53,164 nucleotides of DNA from Gemmatimonadota bacterium (GCA_023249375.1 JAHFCT010000023.1:1-53164); one strand, 5' to 3'; shown: positions 41,614-51,497, counted from the stretch's first letter. Notes: a model not told the origin generated them from the letters alone. Numbers and translations are program-made.

Positions 41614-43491
41614 ATGCATCGTGCGCTCCGTGTCGCACTCATTCTGCTCTCGGCCCCATGCCTCGCCGCCGGAGCGCAAACACCCCCGCCCGCACGGCGT
41701 CACGCGGCCGCGGCGCGAATCGACGTCGTCGAAGCGTCGGTCACCGATCTTCAGCGCGCGATGAGCAGCGGCCAGGCGACCGCGGTGGACCTCGTCGATG
41801 CGTACCTCGCGCGCATCGCCGCGTACGACCACGCGGGGCCCGAGATCAACGCGATGATCCGGCTGAATCCGCGCGCGCGCGCCGACGCGGCCGCGCTCGA
41901 CGCCGAGCGAAAGGCGGGTCACGTGCGCGGCCCGCTGCACGGCATTCCGGTGATCCTCAAGGACAACTACGATACCAGGGATCTCGCCACGAGCGCGGGC
42001 TCGCTCGCGCTCGCCAATCACCACCCCCTGCAGGATGCGTTCGTCGTGGCGCGGCTGCGCGACGCCGGCGCGGTCATCCTCGGCAAGTCGAACATGCACG
42101 AACTCGCCGCCGGCGTGACGTCCATCAGTTCGTTCGGCGGCCAGACGAGGAATCCATATGACCTGTCGCGCTGCCCCGGTGGATCGAGCGGCGGCACGGG
42201 CGCCGCCATCGCCGCCAGCTTCGGTGCGCTCGGGTGGGGCAGCGACACGTGCGGCTCCATTCGCATTCCCTCGGCGTTCGGTTCGCTCTTTGGCCTGCGT
42301 CCCACGATGGGACTGTTCAGTCGCGACGGCATCATCCCGCTCGCGCTCACGCAGGACGTGCCCGGCCCGCTCGCGCGTACCGTCATGGACCTCGCCATCG
42401 GCCTCGATGCCACAATCGGCGAAGACCGCAACGATGCCGCGACCAAACTCGGCGGTCGCGCACGCCCGCACTTTGTCGATTCACTGAGCAGGAACGCGCT
42501 GCGGGGTGCACGCATCGGCATCTTCGCGCCCTACTTTCGCAGCGCTGACGCCGACGTGGCTGACACCATCCGCGCCGCGGCGCGTTCGTTCGCCGCGCTT
42601 GGCGCCGAGGTCGTTGAAGTGAACATGCCGGACTTCGACGACCTCATCGCCGGCAGCAGCGCCATCATCCTCGAGACGAAGTTCGATCTCATCGACTACC
42701 TGGCGCGGCCAGGCGGCGCGCCGGTCAAGTCGCTCCGCGAGATCATCGACCGCGGTCTCTACGACAAGGCGCTCGAACTGCGCCACAAGTCAGCGGACAC
42801 GGCCAGTGCGCGCGACAGCGAGTCGCACCGCAAAGTCATCGCGAGACAGGCGCTCGTGCGTTCACGCATCATCGCGTTTCTTGACAGCCTCAAGCTCGAT
42901 GCCCTCGCGTACCCGACGAGTACGCGCAAACCGGTCCTTGTCGGCGACCCGCAACTCGGCGGCACGTGCGCGCTATCGGCGCAAACGGGTCTTCCCGCCA
43001 TCACCATGCCCGCGGGTTTCACCGCGGATGGTCTTCCGACGGGCCTCGAACTGCTCGGGCGTCCGTTCAGCGACGCGCGTCTGGTGGCGTACGCTTACGC
43101 CTTCGAGCAGTCGGGACCTCGCCGGCGTCCGCCGCCGAGTGCGCCCGCGCTCGTCGACGGCAAGGCACCGGCGCCGACGGCGATAACGGCAAGGGCAGGG
43201 TCCATGGAGCTGATCGGTTCGTTCGATCCGCTCACGAGTCTGCTCAGCTATCGCGTGAGCTTTGCGAAGCCTGCCGCCGCCGCACTGGATGCCGTCGTGA
43301 TTCGCCGATCGGACGCCGCCGGCATTCGCGTGCTCAAGCGAGTGCTCGGCCCCGGCATGACCAGCGCCACGGGATCGCTGCGACTGCTCGGCGCCGATCT
43401 CGACGCCTTTCACGCCGGACGCGTCACGCTCGCGTTGTTCACTGTGGCCGGCGTTGCCCCCGTCGCCGAAGTTCGGCTGCAGCCGCGGTGA
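41614..43491 (+). CDS. Secreted amidase-signature enzyme
   Basis: The 625-aa protein has a signal peptide (cleavage near AAGAQ) and an amidase-signature domain with the Ser-cisSer-Lys triad: Lys in PVILKDNYDT, cis-Ser in CPGGSSGGTGAAIA, and nucleophile Ser in DTCGSIRIPSAFGS. The fold ends around residue 520 (GLPTGLELLGRPFSDARL). After it, about 100 residues (AITARAGSMELIGSF to EVRLQPR) form an additional beta-rich domain. Substrate unknown. ATG 41614 begins the signal peptide. Confidence 0.9.
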   Translation: MHRALRVALILLSAPCLAAGAQTPPPARRHAAAARIDVVEASVTDLQRAMSSGQATAVDLVDAYLARIAAYDHAGPEINAMIRLNPRARADAAALDAERKAGHVRGPLHGIPVILKDNYDTRDLATSAGSLALANHHPLQDAFVVARLRDAGAVILGKSNMHELAAGVTSISSFGGQTRNPYDLSRCPGGSSGGTGAAIAASFGALGWGSDTCGSIRIPSAFGSLFGLRPTMGLFSRDGIIPLALTQDVPGPLARTVMDLAIGLDATIGEDRNDAATKLGGRARPHFVDSLSRNALRGARIGIFAPYFRSADADVADTIRAAARSFAALGAEVVEVNMPDFDDLIAGSSAIILETKFDLIDYLARPGGAPVKSLREIIDRGLYDKALELRHKSADTASARDSESHRKVIARQALVRSRIIAFLDSLKLDALAYPTSTRKPVLVGDPQLGGTCALSAQTGLPAITMPAGFTADGLPTGLELLGRPFSDARLVAYAYAFEQSGPRRRPPPSAPALVDGKAPAPTAITARAGSMELIGSFDPLTSLLSYRVSFAKPAAAALDAVVIRRSDAAGIRVLKRVLGPGMTSATGSLRLLGADLDAFHAGRVTLALFTVAGVAPVAEVRLQPR

Positions 43492-43608
43492 CGCGCCGCG
43501 GCACTGAGTTGCTGCGTGGCATCGGTTGCCCGCGTGCGGCGGGCGCTCCATGTTCACGCGCAGTCCCTGCGCATCGGCCCACTCACGCACTCGTTGAGAT
43601 TCCCACTC

Positions 43609-44838
43609 GTGCATACCTCACTGCGGCGCCTCGTCTCGCTCTGCGCCCTCGCGACCATCTCGGCCCTGACCATCTCTGCGCGCCGCATGGAGCCGCGGCT
43701 CGGCAGCGGCTTCGCCCTGACGCCGCGTGTCGACAACGGCCTCGCCCGCACGCCGCCGATGGGCTGGAACAGCTGGAACAAGTTCGGCTGCAATGTCAGC
43801 GAGCAGCTCATTCGCGAGACGGCCGACGCGATCGCGGCGAGCGGCATGCGCGACGCCGGCTACCAGTACATCACCATCGACGACTGCTGGCAGGTGGCAC
43901 GGGCGCCGCAGGGCACCATTGTCCCAGACTCGACGCGCTTCCCCCACGGCATCAAGGCGCTCGCGGATTACGTGCACGGCAAGGGGCTCAAGTTCGGCAT
44001 CTACACCGATGCCGGGCGCAAGACGTGTGAAGGCCGCCCCGGCAGCTACGGCTACGAAGCCATCGACGCCAAGACCTACGCCGCGTGGGGCGTCGACTAC
44101 GTGAAGATCGACTGGTGCAACGCCGAGGGGCTCGACGCGAAAACCCAGTACACCATCTTCCGCGACGCGCTCGCCAGCTCGGGCCGCAAGATCGTCTTCA
44201 GCATCTGCGAGTGGGGCAGCAACCAGCCGTGGGAGTGGGCCAGCGACGTCGGCAACCTCTGGCGCACCACCGGCGACATCGCCGATCGCTGGAGCAGCGT
44301 GATGACGCTGGTTGATCTATCATCGCAGTACTGGCACGTCGCGCGTCCCGGCGCCTGGAACGATCCCGACATGCTCGAAGTCGGCAACGGCGGCATGACG
44401 CGCACCGAATACCGCGCGCACTTCAGCCTCTGGGCGATGATGGCCGCTCCCCTCATTGCCGGCAACGACGTGCGCGTCATGATGGACAGCTCGCGCGCCG
44501 CCGCGGACATTCGCGACATCCTCCTCAACAAGGACGTCATCGCCGTCGACCAGGACTCACTGGGCATCCAAGGCAAGATCGTACAGGCGTCGCCCAGCGA
44601 GTTGCAGGTCTGGGTCAAGCCGCTCAAGGACGGCTCGCGCGCCGTGCTCCTCTTCAACCGGGCCTCGGTGCCGTCCACGATCACCGCCAACTTCGGGCGC
44701 ATCGGCCTCAAGACCAAGCGGGCGCGCGTCCGCGATCTCTGGACGCACACCGACTCGGCGTCAGTGGAAAATGCATTCACCGCACCGGTCCCGTCGCACG
44801 GCGTCGTGATGCTCCGCATCTGGCCCATCGCCGAGTAG
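43609..44838 (+). CDS. GH27 alpha-galactosidase
   Basis: The 409-aa protein has a signal peptide and the GH27 barrel. PPMGWNSWNKFGCNV is the family start, ITIDDCWQ binds the sugar, YVKIDWCN holds the nucleophile Asp, and RPGAWNDPDML holds the acid/base Asp. The C-terminal part is a beta-sandwich (SELQVWVKPLKDGSRAVLLFNR). It would release terminal alpha-galactose in the periplasm or outside. I chose GTG 43609 because the signal peptide begins there; the ORF runs from 43516. Confidence 0.88.
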   Translation: MHTSLRRLVSLCALATISALTISARRMEPRLGSGFALTPRVDNGLARTPPMGWNSWNKFGCNVSEQLIRETADAIAASGMRDAGYQYITIDDCWQVARAPQGTIVPDSTRFPHGIKALADYVHGKGLKFGIYTDAGRKTCEGRPGSYGYEAIDAKTYAAWGVDYVKIDWCNAEGLDAKTQYTIFRDALASSGRKIVFSICEWGSNQPWEWASDVGNLWRTTGDIADRWSSVMTLVDLSSQYWHVARPGAWNDPDMLEVGNGGMTRTEYRAHFSLWAMMAAPLIAGNDVRVMMDSSRAAADIRDILLNKDVIAVDQDSLGIQGKIVQASPSELQVWVKPLKDGSRAVLLFNRASVPSTITANFGRIGLKTKRARVRDLWTHTDSASVENAFTAPVPSHGVVMLRIWPIAE

Positions 44839-44863
44839 CGGCCGGCCGCCCCGCCGCGCGTCC

Positions 44864-45274
44864 TTACCGAACCGTCGGATCCCCGTCGCCAAAGTCGCCG
44901 GGACGCGTTGGCTGCGCGATCAGGTCGACCGCCAGAAACAGCAGCCTCGTGAACGGATACATCACCACCGGCATGACGATCACCAGCGCGGCGCCGCTCC
45001 ATTCCATCAGCCGCCACGATGGATCAGGCCACGTCGCCACCAGCAGCACGGCCCACAGCATCGCCGCCACCGCCTCCGCGATGCCGAGGTTCAACACGTA
45101 GCCGCCAAGAAAATGGTCGCTCTCGCCGCGGTCGAGCCGTAACGCGCAGTGCGGGCAGCGATCGGCGAGGGCAACCCAACCGCGCACCACGCCGTGCGCG
45201 CCGCACGCGGGACACCGCAGCCGAAACGCACATCCAACGCGCTCAACAGGAGAAAACCGACTGGCGGGTAGCAT
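44864..45274 (-). CDS. DUF983 membrane protein with a zinc-ribbon-like head
   Basis: The 136-aa protein opens with a CxxC pair (RCPACGAHG) and a second one (CPHCALRL) on an otherwise short soluble head. Two hydrophobic segments follow (ILNLGIAEAVAAMLWAVLL-like region at about residues 60-85, and GAALVIVMPVVMYPFTRLLFL). This is the DUF983 layout; the family is of unknown function. Start could be GTG 45301 instead. A small palindrome (TGCGTG-GTG-CACGCA, 45303-45317) lies in the 83-base divergent gap. Confidence 0.75.
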   Translation of the reverse strand: MLPASRFSPVERVGCAFRLRCPACGAHGVVRGWVALADRCPHCALRLDRGESDHFLGGYVLNLGIAEAVAAMLWAVLLVATWPDPSWRLMEWSGAALVIVMPVVMYPFTRLLFLAVDLIAQPTRPGDFGDGDPTVR

Positions 45275-45302
45275 GCGCTGGAAGATAAGGTTACGGATCA
45301 CC

Positions 45303-45317
45303 TGCGTGGTGCACGCA
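45303..45317. promoter_or_regulatory. Palindrome between divergent genes
   Basis: TGCGTG and CACGCA form a perfect inverted repeat with a 3-base spacer in the short gap between the DUF983 and Hpt genes. It may be an operator; nothing else supports this. Confidence 0.25.
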
Positions 45318-45357
45318 ACCGACGATCGCCTGCGCGTGCGCTCTCTCCGGACTCGTC

Positions 45358-45714
45358 ATGACCGACTCACCGCCCGTCGAACTCGCTGACTTCGACGCGC
45401 TGCTCGAACTGCTGGATCAGCACACCATGCGTGACGTGATCCGCCTGTTCGTGACTTCGGCGCCCGAGCGCCTCCGTGTCGCGAATGACGGCATCGCCGC
45501 CGGAGAGCAGGCCGTCGTGGCCACCGCCTTTCACACGATGCGGTCCGGCTGCGGCCAGTTGGGTGCCCGCCACCTCGAGCAGTTGTGTGCCAACGCCGAG
45601 CGCGCGGCCAAGCACGGCGACTTGTCCGCCGCGGCCGCCGGTCTTGCCGAGGTACGCGTCGAATACGAGCGCTGCCTCGCCTGGTTCCGCGAGCGCGGCT
45701 GGCTCAGCAGCTAG
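45358..45714 (+). CDS. Hpt phosphotransfer domain protein
   Basis: The 118-aa protein is a single histidine phosphotransfer domain: LLDQHTMRDVIRLFVTSAPERL, then TAFHTMRSGCGQLGA with the phosphorylated His (about residue 60), and helices to the end. It passes phosphoryl groups between a hybrid kinase and a response regulator. No kinase or other regulator is next to it in the window. Confidence 0.88.
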   Translation: MTDSPPVELADFDALLELLDQHTMRDVIRLFVTSAPERLRVANDGIAAGEQAVVATAFHTMRSGCGQLGARHLEQLCANAERAAKHGDLSAAAAGLAEVRVEYERCLAWFRERGWLSS

Positions 45715-45840
45715 CATCCCTCGTGCGCGTACTGGCGTGGAGTGGAAACACCGGGCGCCATGTACGGAACCCCGCGCGTTGGCTTGCTCGTCTCGCAGGC
45801 GGTTCCTAGTTTCCATTGAATCCTCTTACCACTCCGAAAA

Positions 45841-47091
45841 ATGGCGACGTATAAGTACTCCACCGTGCCCGCCGGCGGCGAGCGCGTGCAGGCGAAGGGC
45901 GGCGAGTTCCTCGTGCCCGACCAGCCCATCATTCCGTTCATCGAAGGCGACGGCACCGGCCCGGACATTTGGAAGGCCTCCGTCCGCGTCTTCGATGCCG
46001 CGGTCGACATCGCCTACGCCGGCAAGCGTCGCATCCATTGGATGGAAGTCCTCGCCGGTGAAAAGGCCTTCAACGCCACCGGCGAGTGGCTGCCGGCGGA
46101 GACGCTCGAGGCAGTAAAGGAGTTCCGCATTGCCATCAAGGGCCCGCTCACGACGCCCGTTGGCGGCGGCTTCCGCTCGCTCAACGTCGCGTTGCGCCAG
46201 GAGCTTGATCTCTACTGCTGCGTGCGCCCCGTGCGCTACTTCCAGGGCGTCGGCGCTCCGGTCAAGGCGCCCGAGAAGGTCAACATCGTCATCTTCCGCG
46301 AGAATATCGAAGACCTCTATTCGGGCATCGAGTTCCGCGCCGGCACGCCGGAAGCCGAGAAACTGCGCCTCTTCCTGCTCAATGAGTTCGGCAAGAAGGT
46401 GCGCGAAGGCTCGGCCATCGGCATCAAGCCCATGTCGCCGTTCGGCAGCAAGCGCCTCATCGAACGCGCCATTCGCTATGCGCTCAAGCACAACCGCCCG
46501 TCCGTGACCATGATGCACAAGGGCAACATCATGAAGTTCACCGAGGGCGGCTTCCGCGACTGGGGCTACGAGCTGGCCGCCGAGAAGTTCCCGACGCAGG
46601 TCGTCGCCGAGGCCGATCTCGGCAAGGCGGGCAACGAAGCGCGCGCCGACGCCGTGATCCTCAAGGATCGCATTGCCGACAGCATGTTCCAGCAGATCCT
46701 GCTGCGCCCCGACGAATACTCGGTGGTCGCCACGCCCAACCTCAACGGCGATTACATCTCCGACGCGCTCGCGGCAGAAGTCGGCGGGCTCGGCATCGCG
46801 CCGGGCGGGAACATCGGTGACGAGGCCGCGGTATTCGAAGCCACACACGGCACCGCGCCCAAGTACGCGGGGCTCAACAAGATCAACCCGGGTTCGGTCA
46901 TCCTCTCCGGCGTCATGATGCTCGAGACCATGGGCTGGCAGGAGGCGTCGGATCTCATCGTGCGCGGCATGGAAACGGCCATCAACAAGAAGACGGTGAC
47001 GTACGATCTCGCGCGGCAGATGCCGGGAGCCACCGAGGTATCCTCGTCGGGCTTCGGTGACGCCATCATCGCCGGCATGAAGGGGGCGTAA
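45841..47091 (+). CDS. icd: NADP-dependent isocitrate dehydrogenase
   Basis: The 416-aa protein matches E. coli Icd in length and motifs: [32 protein letters not shown] (with the Ser that AceK phosphorylates in E. coli), [29 protein letters not shown] and HGTAPKYAG. The Lys-Tyr in APKYAG marks NADP preference in this family. It oxidises isocitrate to 2-oxoglutarate. pepA follows two bases after the stop. Confidence 0.95.
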   Translation: MATYKYSTVPAGGERVQAKGGEFLVPDQPIIPFIEGDGTGPDIWKASVRVFDAAVDIAYAGKRRIHWMEVLAGEKAFNATGEWLPAETLEAVKEFRIAIKGPLTTPVGGGFRSLNVALRQELDLYCCVRPVRYFQGVGAPVKAPEKVNIVIFRENIEDLYSGIEFRAGTPEAEKLRLFLLNEFGKKVREGSAIGIKPMSPFGSKRLIERAIRYALKHNRPSVTMMHKGNIMKFTEGGFRDWGYELAAEKFPTQVVAEADLGKAGNEARADAVILKDRIADSMFQQILLRPDEYSVVATPNLNGDYISDALAAEVGGLGIAPGGNIGDEAAVFEATHGTAPKYAGLNKINPGSVILSGVMMLETMGWQEASDLIVRGMETAINKKTVTYDLARQMPGATEVSSSGFGDAIIAGMKGA

Positions 47092-47093
47092 TC

Positions 47094-48575
47094 ATGTCCA
47101 TCGCGCTCACGTTGCGCGGCGGCAATCCCGCCCGCGTTGCCACGCCGTTGCTTGCCGTGGCTCTGCCGTCTGGCACGCAGTTCCCTGAATCGCTCTCCGC
47201 GCTCGACAAGGCGTACGGTGGCGCGCTCTCGCGCGCGCACAAGCAGGGCGACTTCAAGGGTGGACGCGACGAAGCGCTGCTGTGCGTCGGTCCGGGGCGC
47301 GGCCCGGCGCGCGTGCTCCTCGTCGGACTCGGCGACTACGCCGATCGCTACGGCGCCATTATGCGCGCCGCCACGCTTGCTGGCCGTAAGGGCAACGCCC
47401 TTGGCGTGAAAGCCATGGCCTTCTGGGCACCCAATCTAGCCGGTGACCTCGTGGAAGCGGCGGCGTTTGGTGTGTCGCGCGGCGCGTGGGACTTCACGGA
47501 TTACAAAACGATGCCGGCGGCAAAGGACCGCCCCAAGCCGCTCGTCAGCGCGACCATTGTCGCACACGACGTCCGCGCGTCAAAGACATCGTTCGCTGCG
47601 GGCGTCGCCCTCGGCGAAGGACAACGCGTCGCGCGTCGGCTGCAGCAGCTGCCCGGCAACGTCTGCACGCCGGAGTACATCGCCCGCACGGCGCGCGACA
47701 TCGGCAAACGGCACAAGCTGCGCGTCACCGTCTTCGGCCGCCGCGAGATCAAGCGTCTGAAGATGGAATCGTTCCTCGCCGTCGCTGCCGGAACGCCGCA
47801 GGATCCCAAGCTCATCGTCGTCGAGTATCGCGGAGGGCGGCGCGGCGACGCGCCCATTGCACTCGTCGGCAAGGGCCTCTGCTTCGATTCGGGCGGCATC
47901 TCCATCAAGCCGGCGCAGGGCATGGAGATGATGAAGTACGACATGTCCGGCGCCGCCGGCGTGCTCGGCGCGGTCGAAGCCATCGCGCGCATGAAACTCA
48001 AGGTCAACGTCGTCGGGCTCATCGGCAGCACCACCAACATGCCCTCGGGCACCTCGATGAATCCGGGCGACGTTGTCACCGCGTCGAACGGCAAGACCAT
48101 CGAGATTCTCAACACCGACGCCGAAGGGCGCCTGGTGCTCGCCGATGTGCTGGCGTACAGCGCCAAGTTCAAGCCGGCCGCCATCATCGACGCGGCCACG
48201 CTCACCGGCGCGTGCGTCATCGCCCTTGGCAACAGCGCGACGGGGGTGATGGGCAACGACGACAAGCTGGTGGACGAAGTGCTCGCGGCCGCCAAGCGCG
48301 GCGGCGAACCCGGCTGGCCGCTCCCGATGTGGGACGACTATCGCGAGATGATCAAGGGCGACATCGCCGACATCAAGAACATCGGCGGGCGCGGGGCGGG
48401 GACCATCACCGCCGCGCTCTTCTTGCGCGAGTTCGTTCCGGCCGGCACGCCGTGGGTGCATCTCGACATTGCCGGCACCGCCTACTCGGAGACAGATCTT
48501 GTCGTGATTCCCAAGGGACCCACGGGCGTGCCCGTGCGCACCTTTGTCGAGTTCGCGCGAGGGCGCGCCCGCTGA
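47094..48575 (+). CDS. pepA: Leucyl aminopeptidase (M17)
   Basis: The 493-aa protein has an N-terminal domain and the M17 catalytic domain with VGKGLCFDSGGISIKP, MKYDMSGAAGVLGA, and NTDAEGRLVLADVL. The metal-binding Lys, Asp and Glu residues are in place, so it should be an active two-metal aminopeptidase. In E. coli PepA also binds DNA; nothing here shows that. It lies in a likely operon with icd. Confidence 0.94.
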   Translation: MSIALTLRGGNPARVATPLLAVALPSGTQFPESLSALDKAYGGALSRAHKQGDFKGGRDEALLCVGPGRGPARVLLVGLGDYADRYGAIMRAATLAGRKGNALGVKAMAFWAPNLAGDLVEAAAFGVSRGAWDFTDYKTMPAAKDRPKPLVSATIVAHDVRASKTSFAAGVALGEGQRVARRLQQLPGNVCTPEYIARTARDIGKRHKLRVTVFGRREIKRLKMESFLAVAAGTPQDPKLIVVEYRGGRRGDAPIALVGKGLCFDSGGISIKPAQGMEMMKYDMSGAAGVLGAVEAIARMKLKVNVVGLIGSTTNMPSGTSMNPGDVVTASNGKTIEILNTDAEGRLVLADVLAYSAKFKPAAIIDAATLTGACVIALGNSATGVMGNDDKLVDEVLAAAKRGGEPGWPLPMWDDYREMIKGDIADIKNIGGRGAGTITAALFLREFVPAGTPWVHLDIAGTAYSETDLVVIPKGPTGVPVRTFVEFARGRAR

Positions 48576-48608
48576 CTCGCGGCCCGCGCCTCGTCGGCCG
48601 ACGCCTGA

Positions 48609-48630
48609 AGGGCCGCCTCGTGGCGGCCCT
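48609..48630. terminator. Hairpin after pepA that overlaps the next start
   Basis: AGGGCCGCC and GGCGGCCCT make a perfect 9-bp stem with loop TCGT, starting 33 bases after the pepA stop. The GTG start of the next gene lies in the loop and 3' arm. No T-tract follows, so it may act on translation instead of ending transcription. Confidence 0.45.
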
Positions 48631-50521
48631 CATGCTGTTGGGGAGCACTCTGCTCGCGGCGCAGCAGCCCGTGGCCCCCAGGGACACGACCGCGAGACCA
48701 CCGGCGGCACCGCGCCCGGCAACCGACACCTCGAAGGCCGCCGCGACGCGCATCGTGCGCGATACCACCAAGGTCGATTCCGCCACCGCGCGTCGTCGTC
48801 GCCTCGCCGCTGACACCGTCAAGGCGCCGCTCGCGCGCAGCGAACTTCCGGTCGAGGTTGGCGGCCGCTGGCACTGGAGCGGCGAGGCGCTCAAAGCCGC
48901 GGGTGCACTCACGCTCGCTGACCTCCTGCAGCGAATTCCGGGCGCCACGTCTTTCCGCGCCAACTGGATTCCGGCGCCGCAGTTCATCGCATGGAACGGC
49001 GACGCCGGCCGCGTGCGCGTCTTCCGCGACGGCGTCGAGATGGACGCCATCGATCCGCGAAACGGCGGCGTGCTCGATCTCGCTACCGTGGCGCTCTGGC
49101 CGTTCGAGGAAGTGAGCGTTGAGCGGGGGCCAGGCGAGCTGCGCGTGCACCTCCGCTCGTGGCGCGTGGACAAGACCATTCCCGTCACGCAAACAGACAT
49201 CACCACCGGCAGCGAGAACACCAACCTGTATCGCGGCTACTTCGGCAAGCGCATGCACAACGGCGGCGCCATCCAGGTCGCGGCGCAGCAGTACAACACC
49301 ATCTCGCCGCGCAGCGGCGGCGACGGTTCGTCGCTGCAGTTCTTCACCCGGCTCGGGTGGGCGTGGAAGCAACTCAGCGTCGATGGCGTCTGGCAGCGCG
49401 CCAGCATGGACCGCGCGGCAACTCGGCGATTCGACATCCTGCGCGATCCTAAGTTCGAGCTCGGTGTGCCGGCATTCAAGGGCGGCCTCGGCAACGCGTA
49501 CGGTCGCGTGGCATGGGGCGACCCCGATGCGCCCGCGGCACCGTGGATGCAGCTCATCGCGTCCACGCAGAGCACGAAAGACGGGACAGACACCACGCGC
49601 GTCGACACCCTGACGACCATCCAGAAGGAACCCTCCGGAAAGGTCGATACCGTGACGAGCTACGTCGCGCGGACCTTCGCGGTCTCTCGGGTGCAGTACG
49701 TGCTGGCCGCGGGCGCGTCGCACTGGGGCCTGCGCGCCAGCGCCACGGCCCGCTTGCGCGTCGGCGAGGGACGCAAGGACTTGTCGCCCGCGCTGCGGCT
49801 CGGGTACGACTGGCGGTTTGTTTCGCTCGCTGCGTTCGCCGAATCACGTGGTCAGGACTCGACGAGTCGCGCCGAGGTGACAGGGCGCATCGCACCGTGG
49901 AACTGGCTGGTCCTCACCGGGGCGTACGGCAGTTACACACCTAAGTCTCCGGTTACCGGCGGTCCGGCGTTCACGGCATCGCGCGCCGACGTCTCGACCA
50001 CGCTCTTCGGCGTCACGCTCACTGGAGGCGTGCTCTCGCGCGACCTCACCACGCTCGCCGCGCCGGTGGCGCTCGACAGCACGCTGGTGCGTACCGGCAC
50101 GGGCCCCGTGATGGGACTCGTCGCCGGTGTGCGCGGACGCGTCTACCGCGACCTCGGCGTCGACATCAGCGGTGTCCGCTGGGAAAGTTCGGGAGCGTAT
50201 CGCCCGCAGATGGACGTGCATAGCTCGCTCATCCTCGACAGCGGTTTCCCGGGCCGTTTCCCGCGCAACAACTTCCACATGCTCGCCTCGCTCACGTGGG
50301 ATCACCGCACGCCCATGTTCTTCCCCAACGACTCAGGAGGCGTGGGGAAGATGACGGGGCCCATCGACGCCTTGGGTGCCCGCCTCGAGATCAGGATCGA
50401 GAGCGGCACGGTCTTCTTCCAGGCCGAGAACATGGTGGGGAAGGCCTATGATTCTGCCCCCGGCTACCTGATGCCGCGGCGCCTGCAGATCTATGGATTG
50501 CGCTGGGAGTTCTGGAACTGA
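48620..50521 (+). CDS. Outer-membrane TonB-plug/barrel-like protein
   Basis: The 633-aa protein begins with a signal peptide (LVAALMLLGSTLLA then AQQP) and a Thr/Ala/Pro-rich linker. A plug-like domain follows (LADLLQRIPGATSFRANWIP, GRVRVFRDGVEMDAIDPRNGGVLDLATVALWPFEEVSVERGP). After it there is a long beta-strand-rich region with many aromatic ends, closing with LQIYGLRWEFWN, as in outer-membrane barrels. The TonB box is not obvious. The start codon is GTG 48620 or ATG 48632; a hairpin covers both. Confidence 0.72.
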   Translation: MAALMLLGSTLLAAQQPVAPRDTTARPPAAPRPATDTSKAAATRIVRDTTKVDSATARRRRLAADTVKAPLARSELPVEVGGRWHWSGEALKAAGALTLADLLQRIPGATSFRANWIPAPQFIAWNGDAGRVRVFRDGVEMDAIDPRNGGVLDLATVALWPFEEVSVERGPGELRVHLRSWRVDKTIPVTQTDITTGSENTNLYRGYFGKRMHNGGAIQVAAQQYNTISPRSGGDGSSLQFFTRLGWAWKQLSVDGVWQRASMDRAATRRFDILRDPKFELGVPAFKGGLGNAYGRVAWGDPDAPAAPWMQLIASTQSTKDGTDTTRVDTLTTIQKEPSGKVDTVTSYVARTFAVSRVQYVLAAGASHWGLRASATARLRVGEGRKDLSPALRLGYDWRFVSLAAFAESRGQDSTSRAEVTGRIAPWNWLVLTGAYGSYTPKSPVTGGPAFTASRADVSTTLFGVTLTGGVLSRDLTTLAAPVALDSTLVRTGTGPVMGLVAGVRGRVYRDLGVDISGVRWESSGAYRPQMDVHSSLILDSGFPGRFPRNNFHMLASLTWDHRTPMFFPNDSGGVGKMTGPIDALGARLEIRIESGTVFFQAENMVGKAYDSAPGYLMPRRLQIYGLRWEFWN

Positions 50522-50577
50522 GCAGCTCGGCTCGGCACGAAGGCTCCAAGTCTCACCCGTCCGATTGGGGCAGTCGG

Positions 50578-50606
50578 TTGCCAAACCCCCTGTAGCACAA
50601 TAACTT
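50578..50606 (+). promoter_or_regulatory. Promoter of the yicC-gmk unit
   Basis: TTGCCA (50578-50583) and TAACTT (50601-50606) are spaced by 17 bases. The start codon at 50619 is only about 12 bases after the -10, so transcripts would have almost no leader, and no ribosome site is seen. Confidence 0.5.
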
Positions 50607-50618
50607 ACTCGGTTCTAT

Positions 50619-51497
50619 ATGATTCGCTCCATGACCGGGTTCGGTTCGGCCGACGGGGTGGTGGGCACTGCCCGCATCAGCGTCGAACTCCGCACCGTCA
50701 ATCATCGCTTCTTTAGCCCCAGCCTCAAGCTCCCCTCGGCGCTCAGCCGCTGGGAGAATGAGGTGCGCGAGGCATTGCGGAAGCGGATCGCCCGCGGGCA
50801 CATCACCGTGTCGGCGCGCATGGAACGCACGGCCGTGCTGGGCGCGGTCATCGACGAGGCGCGCTTCGCCGAGTACGCGACGCAGCTCAAGGCGCTGCGC
50901 GGCAAGAACGCGCTGGGCGGGGAGGTGGACGTCGCCACCGTCCTTCGCCTGCCCGATGTCGTGCGCGCCGGCGCCGAGGACGATGTGCCGGATGATGGCG
51001 CCGAGGCGCTCATTGCGATTGTCGACGAGGCAGCGGGCGCTTTGATGGTGATGCGCGAGCGTGAAGGCGCTCGCCTGGCCGCCGTCGTGCTCGACCGCCT
51101 GGCCCTTATCAACGCGGCCGTCGAGCGTATCGCGGCCCGCGCACCCGAGCGCGTCATCGCCCAGCGCGATCGACTGCTCGAAAACGTCGCGAAGCTCGCC
51201 AACGGTGTCGTGCTCGACGACCAGCGGGTGGCGCAGGAAGTCGCCATCCTCGCCGACCGGCTCGACGTCGGCGAGGAGATCGACCGTTTTCGCACGCACA
51301 TCGGCGCCTTCACCGAGGCGCTGCGCGACGGAAAGGGCGAGGCCGTGGGCAAGCGGCTCGGTTTCCTGCTGCAGGAAATGCTGCGTGAGGCCAACACCAC
51401 GGGCAGCAAGGCCAATGACGCCGTGATTCAGCGCGACGTCATCGCCATCAAGGAAGAACTCGAGCGGATTCGCGAGCAGGTGGAGAACATCGAATGA
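50619..51497 (+). CDS. yicC: YicC-family endoribonuclease
   Basis: The 292-aa protein has the YicC N-terminus (MIRSMTGFGSADG, VELRTVNHRFF, SRWENEVREALRKRIARGHI) and the DUF1732 C-terminus (LLQEMLREANTTGSKAND, IKEELERIREQVENIE). Family members are endoribonucleases. The stop overlaps the gmk start by four bases, a common arrangement. Confidence 0.93.
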   Translation: MIRSMTGFGSADGVVGTARISVELRTVNHRFFSPSLKLPSALSRWENEVREALRKRIARGHITVSARMERTAVLGAVIDEARFAEYATQLKALRGKNALGGEVDVATVLRLPDVVRAGAEDDVPDDGAEALIAIVDEAAGALMVMREREGARLAAVVLDRLALINAAVERIAARAPERVIAQRDRLLENVAKLANGVVLDDQRVAQEVAILADRLDVGEEIDRFRTHIGAFTEALRDGKGEAVGKRLGFLLQEMLREANTTGSKANDAVIQRDVIAIKEELERIREQVENIE

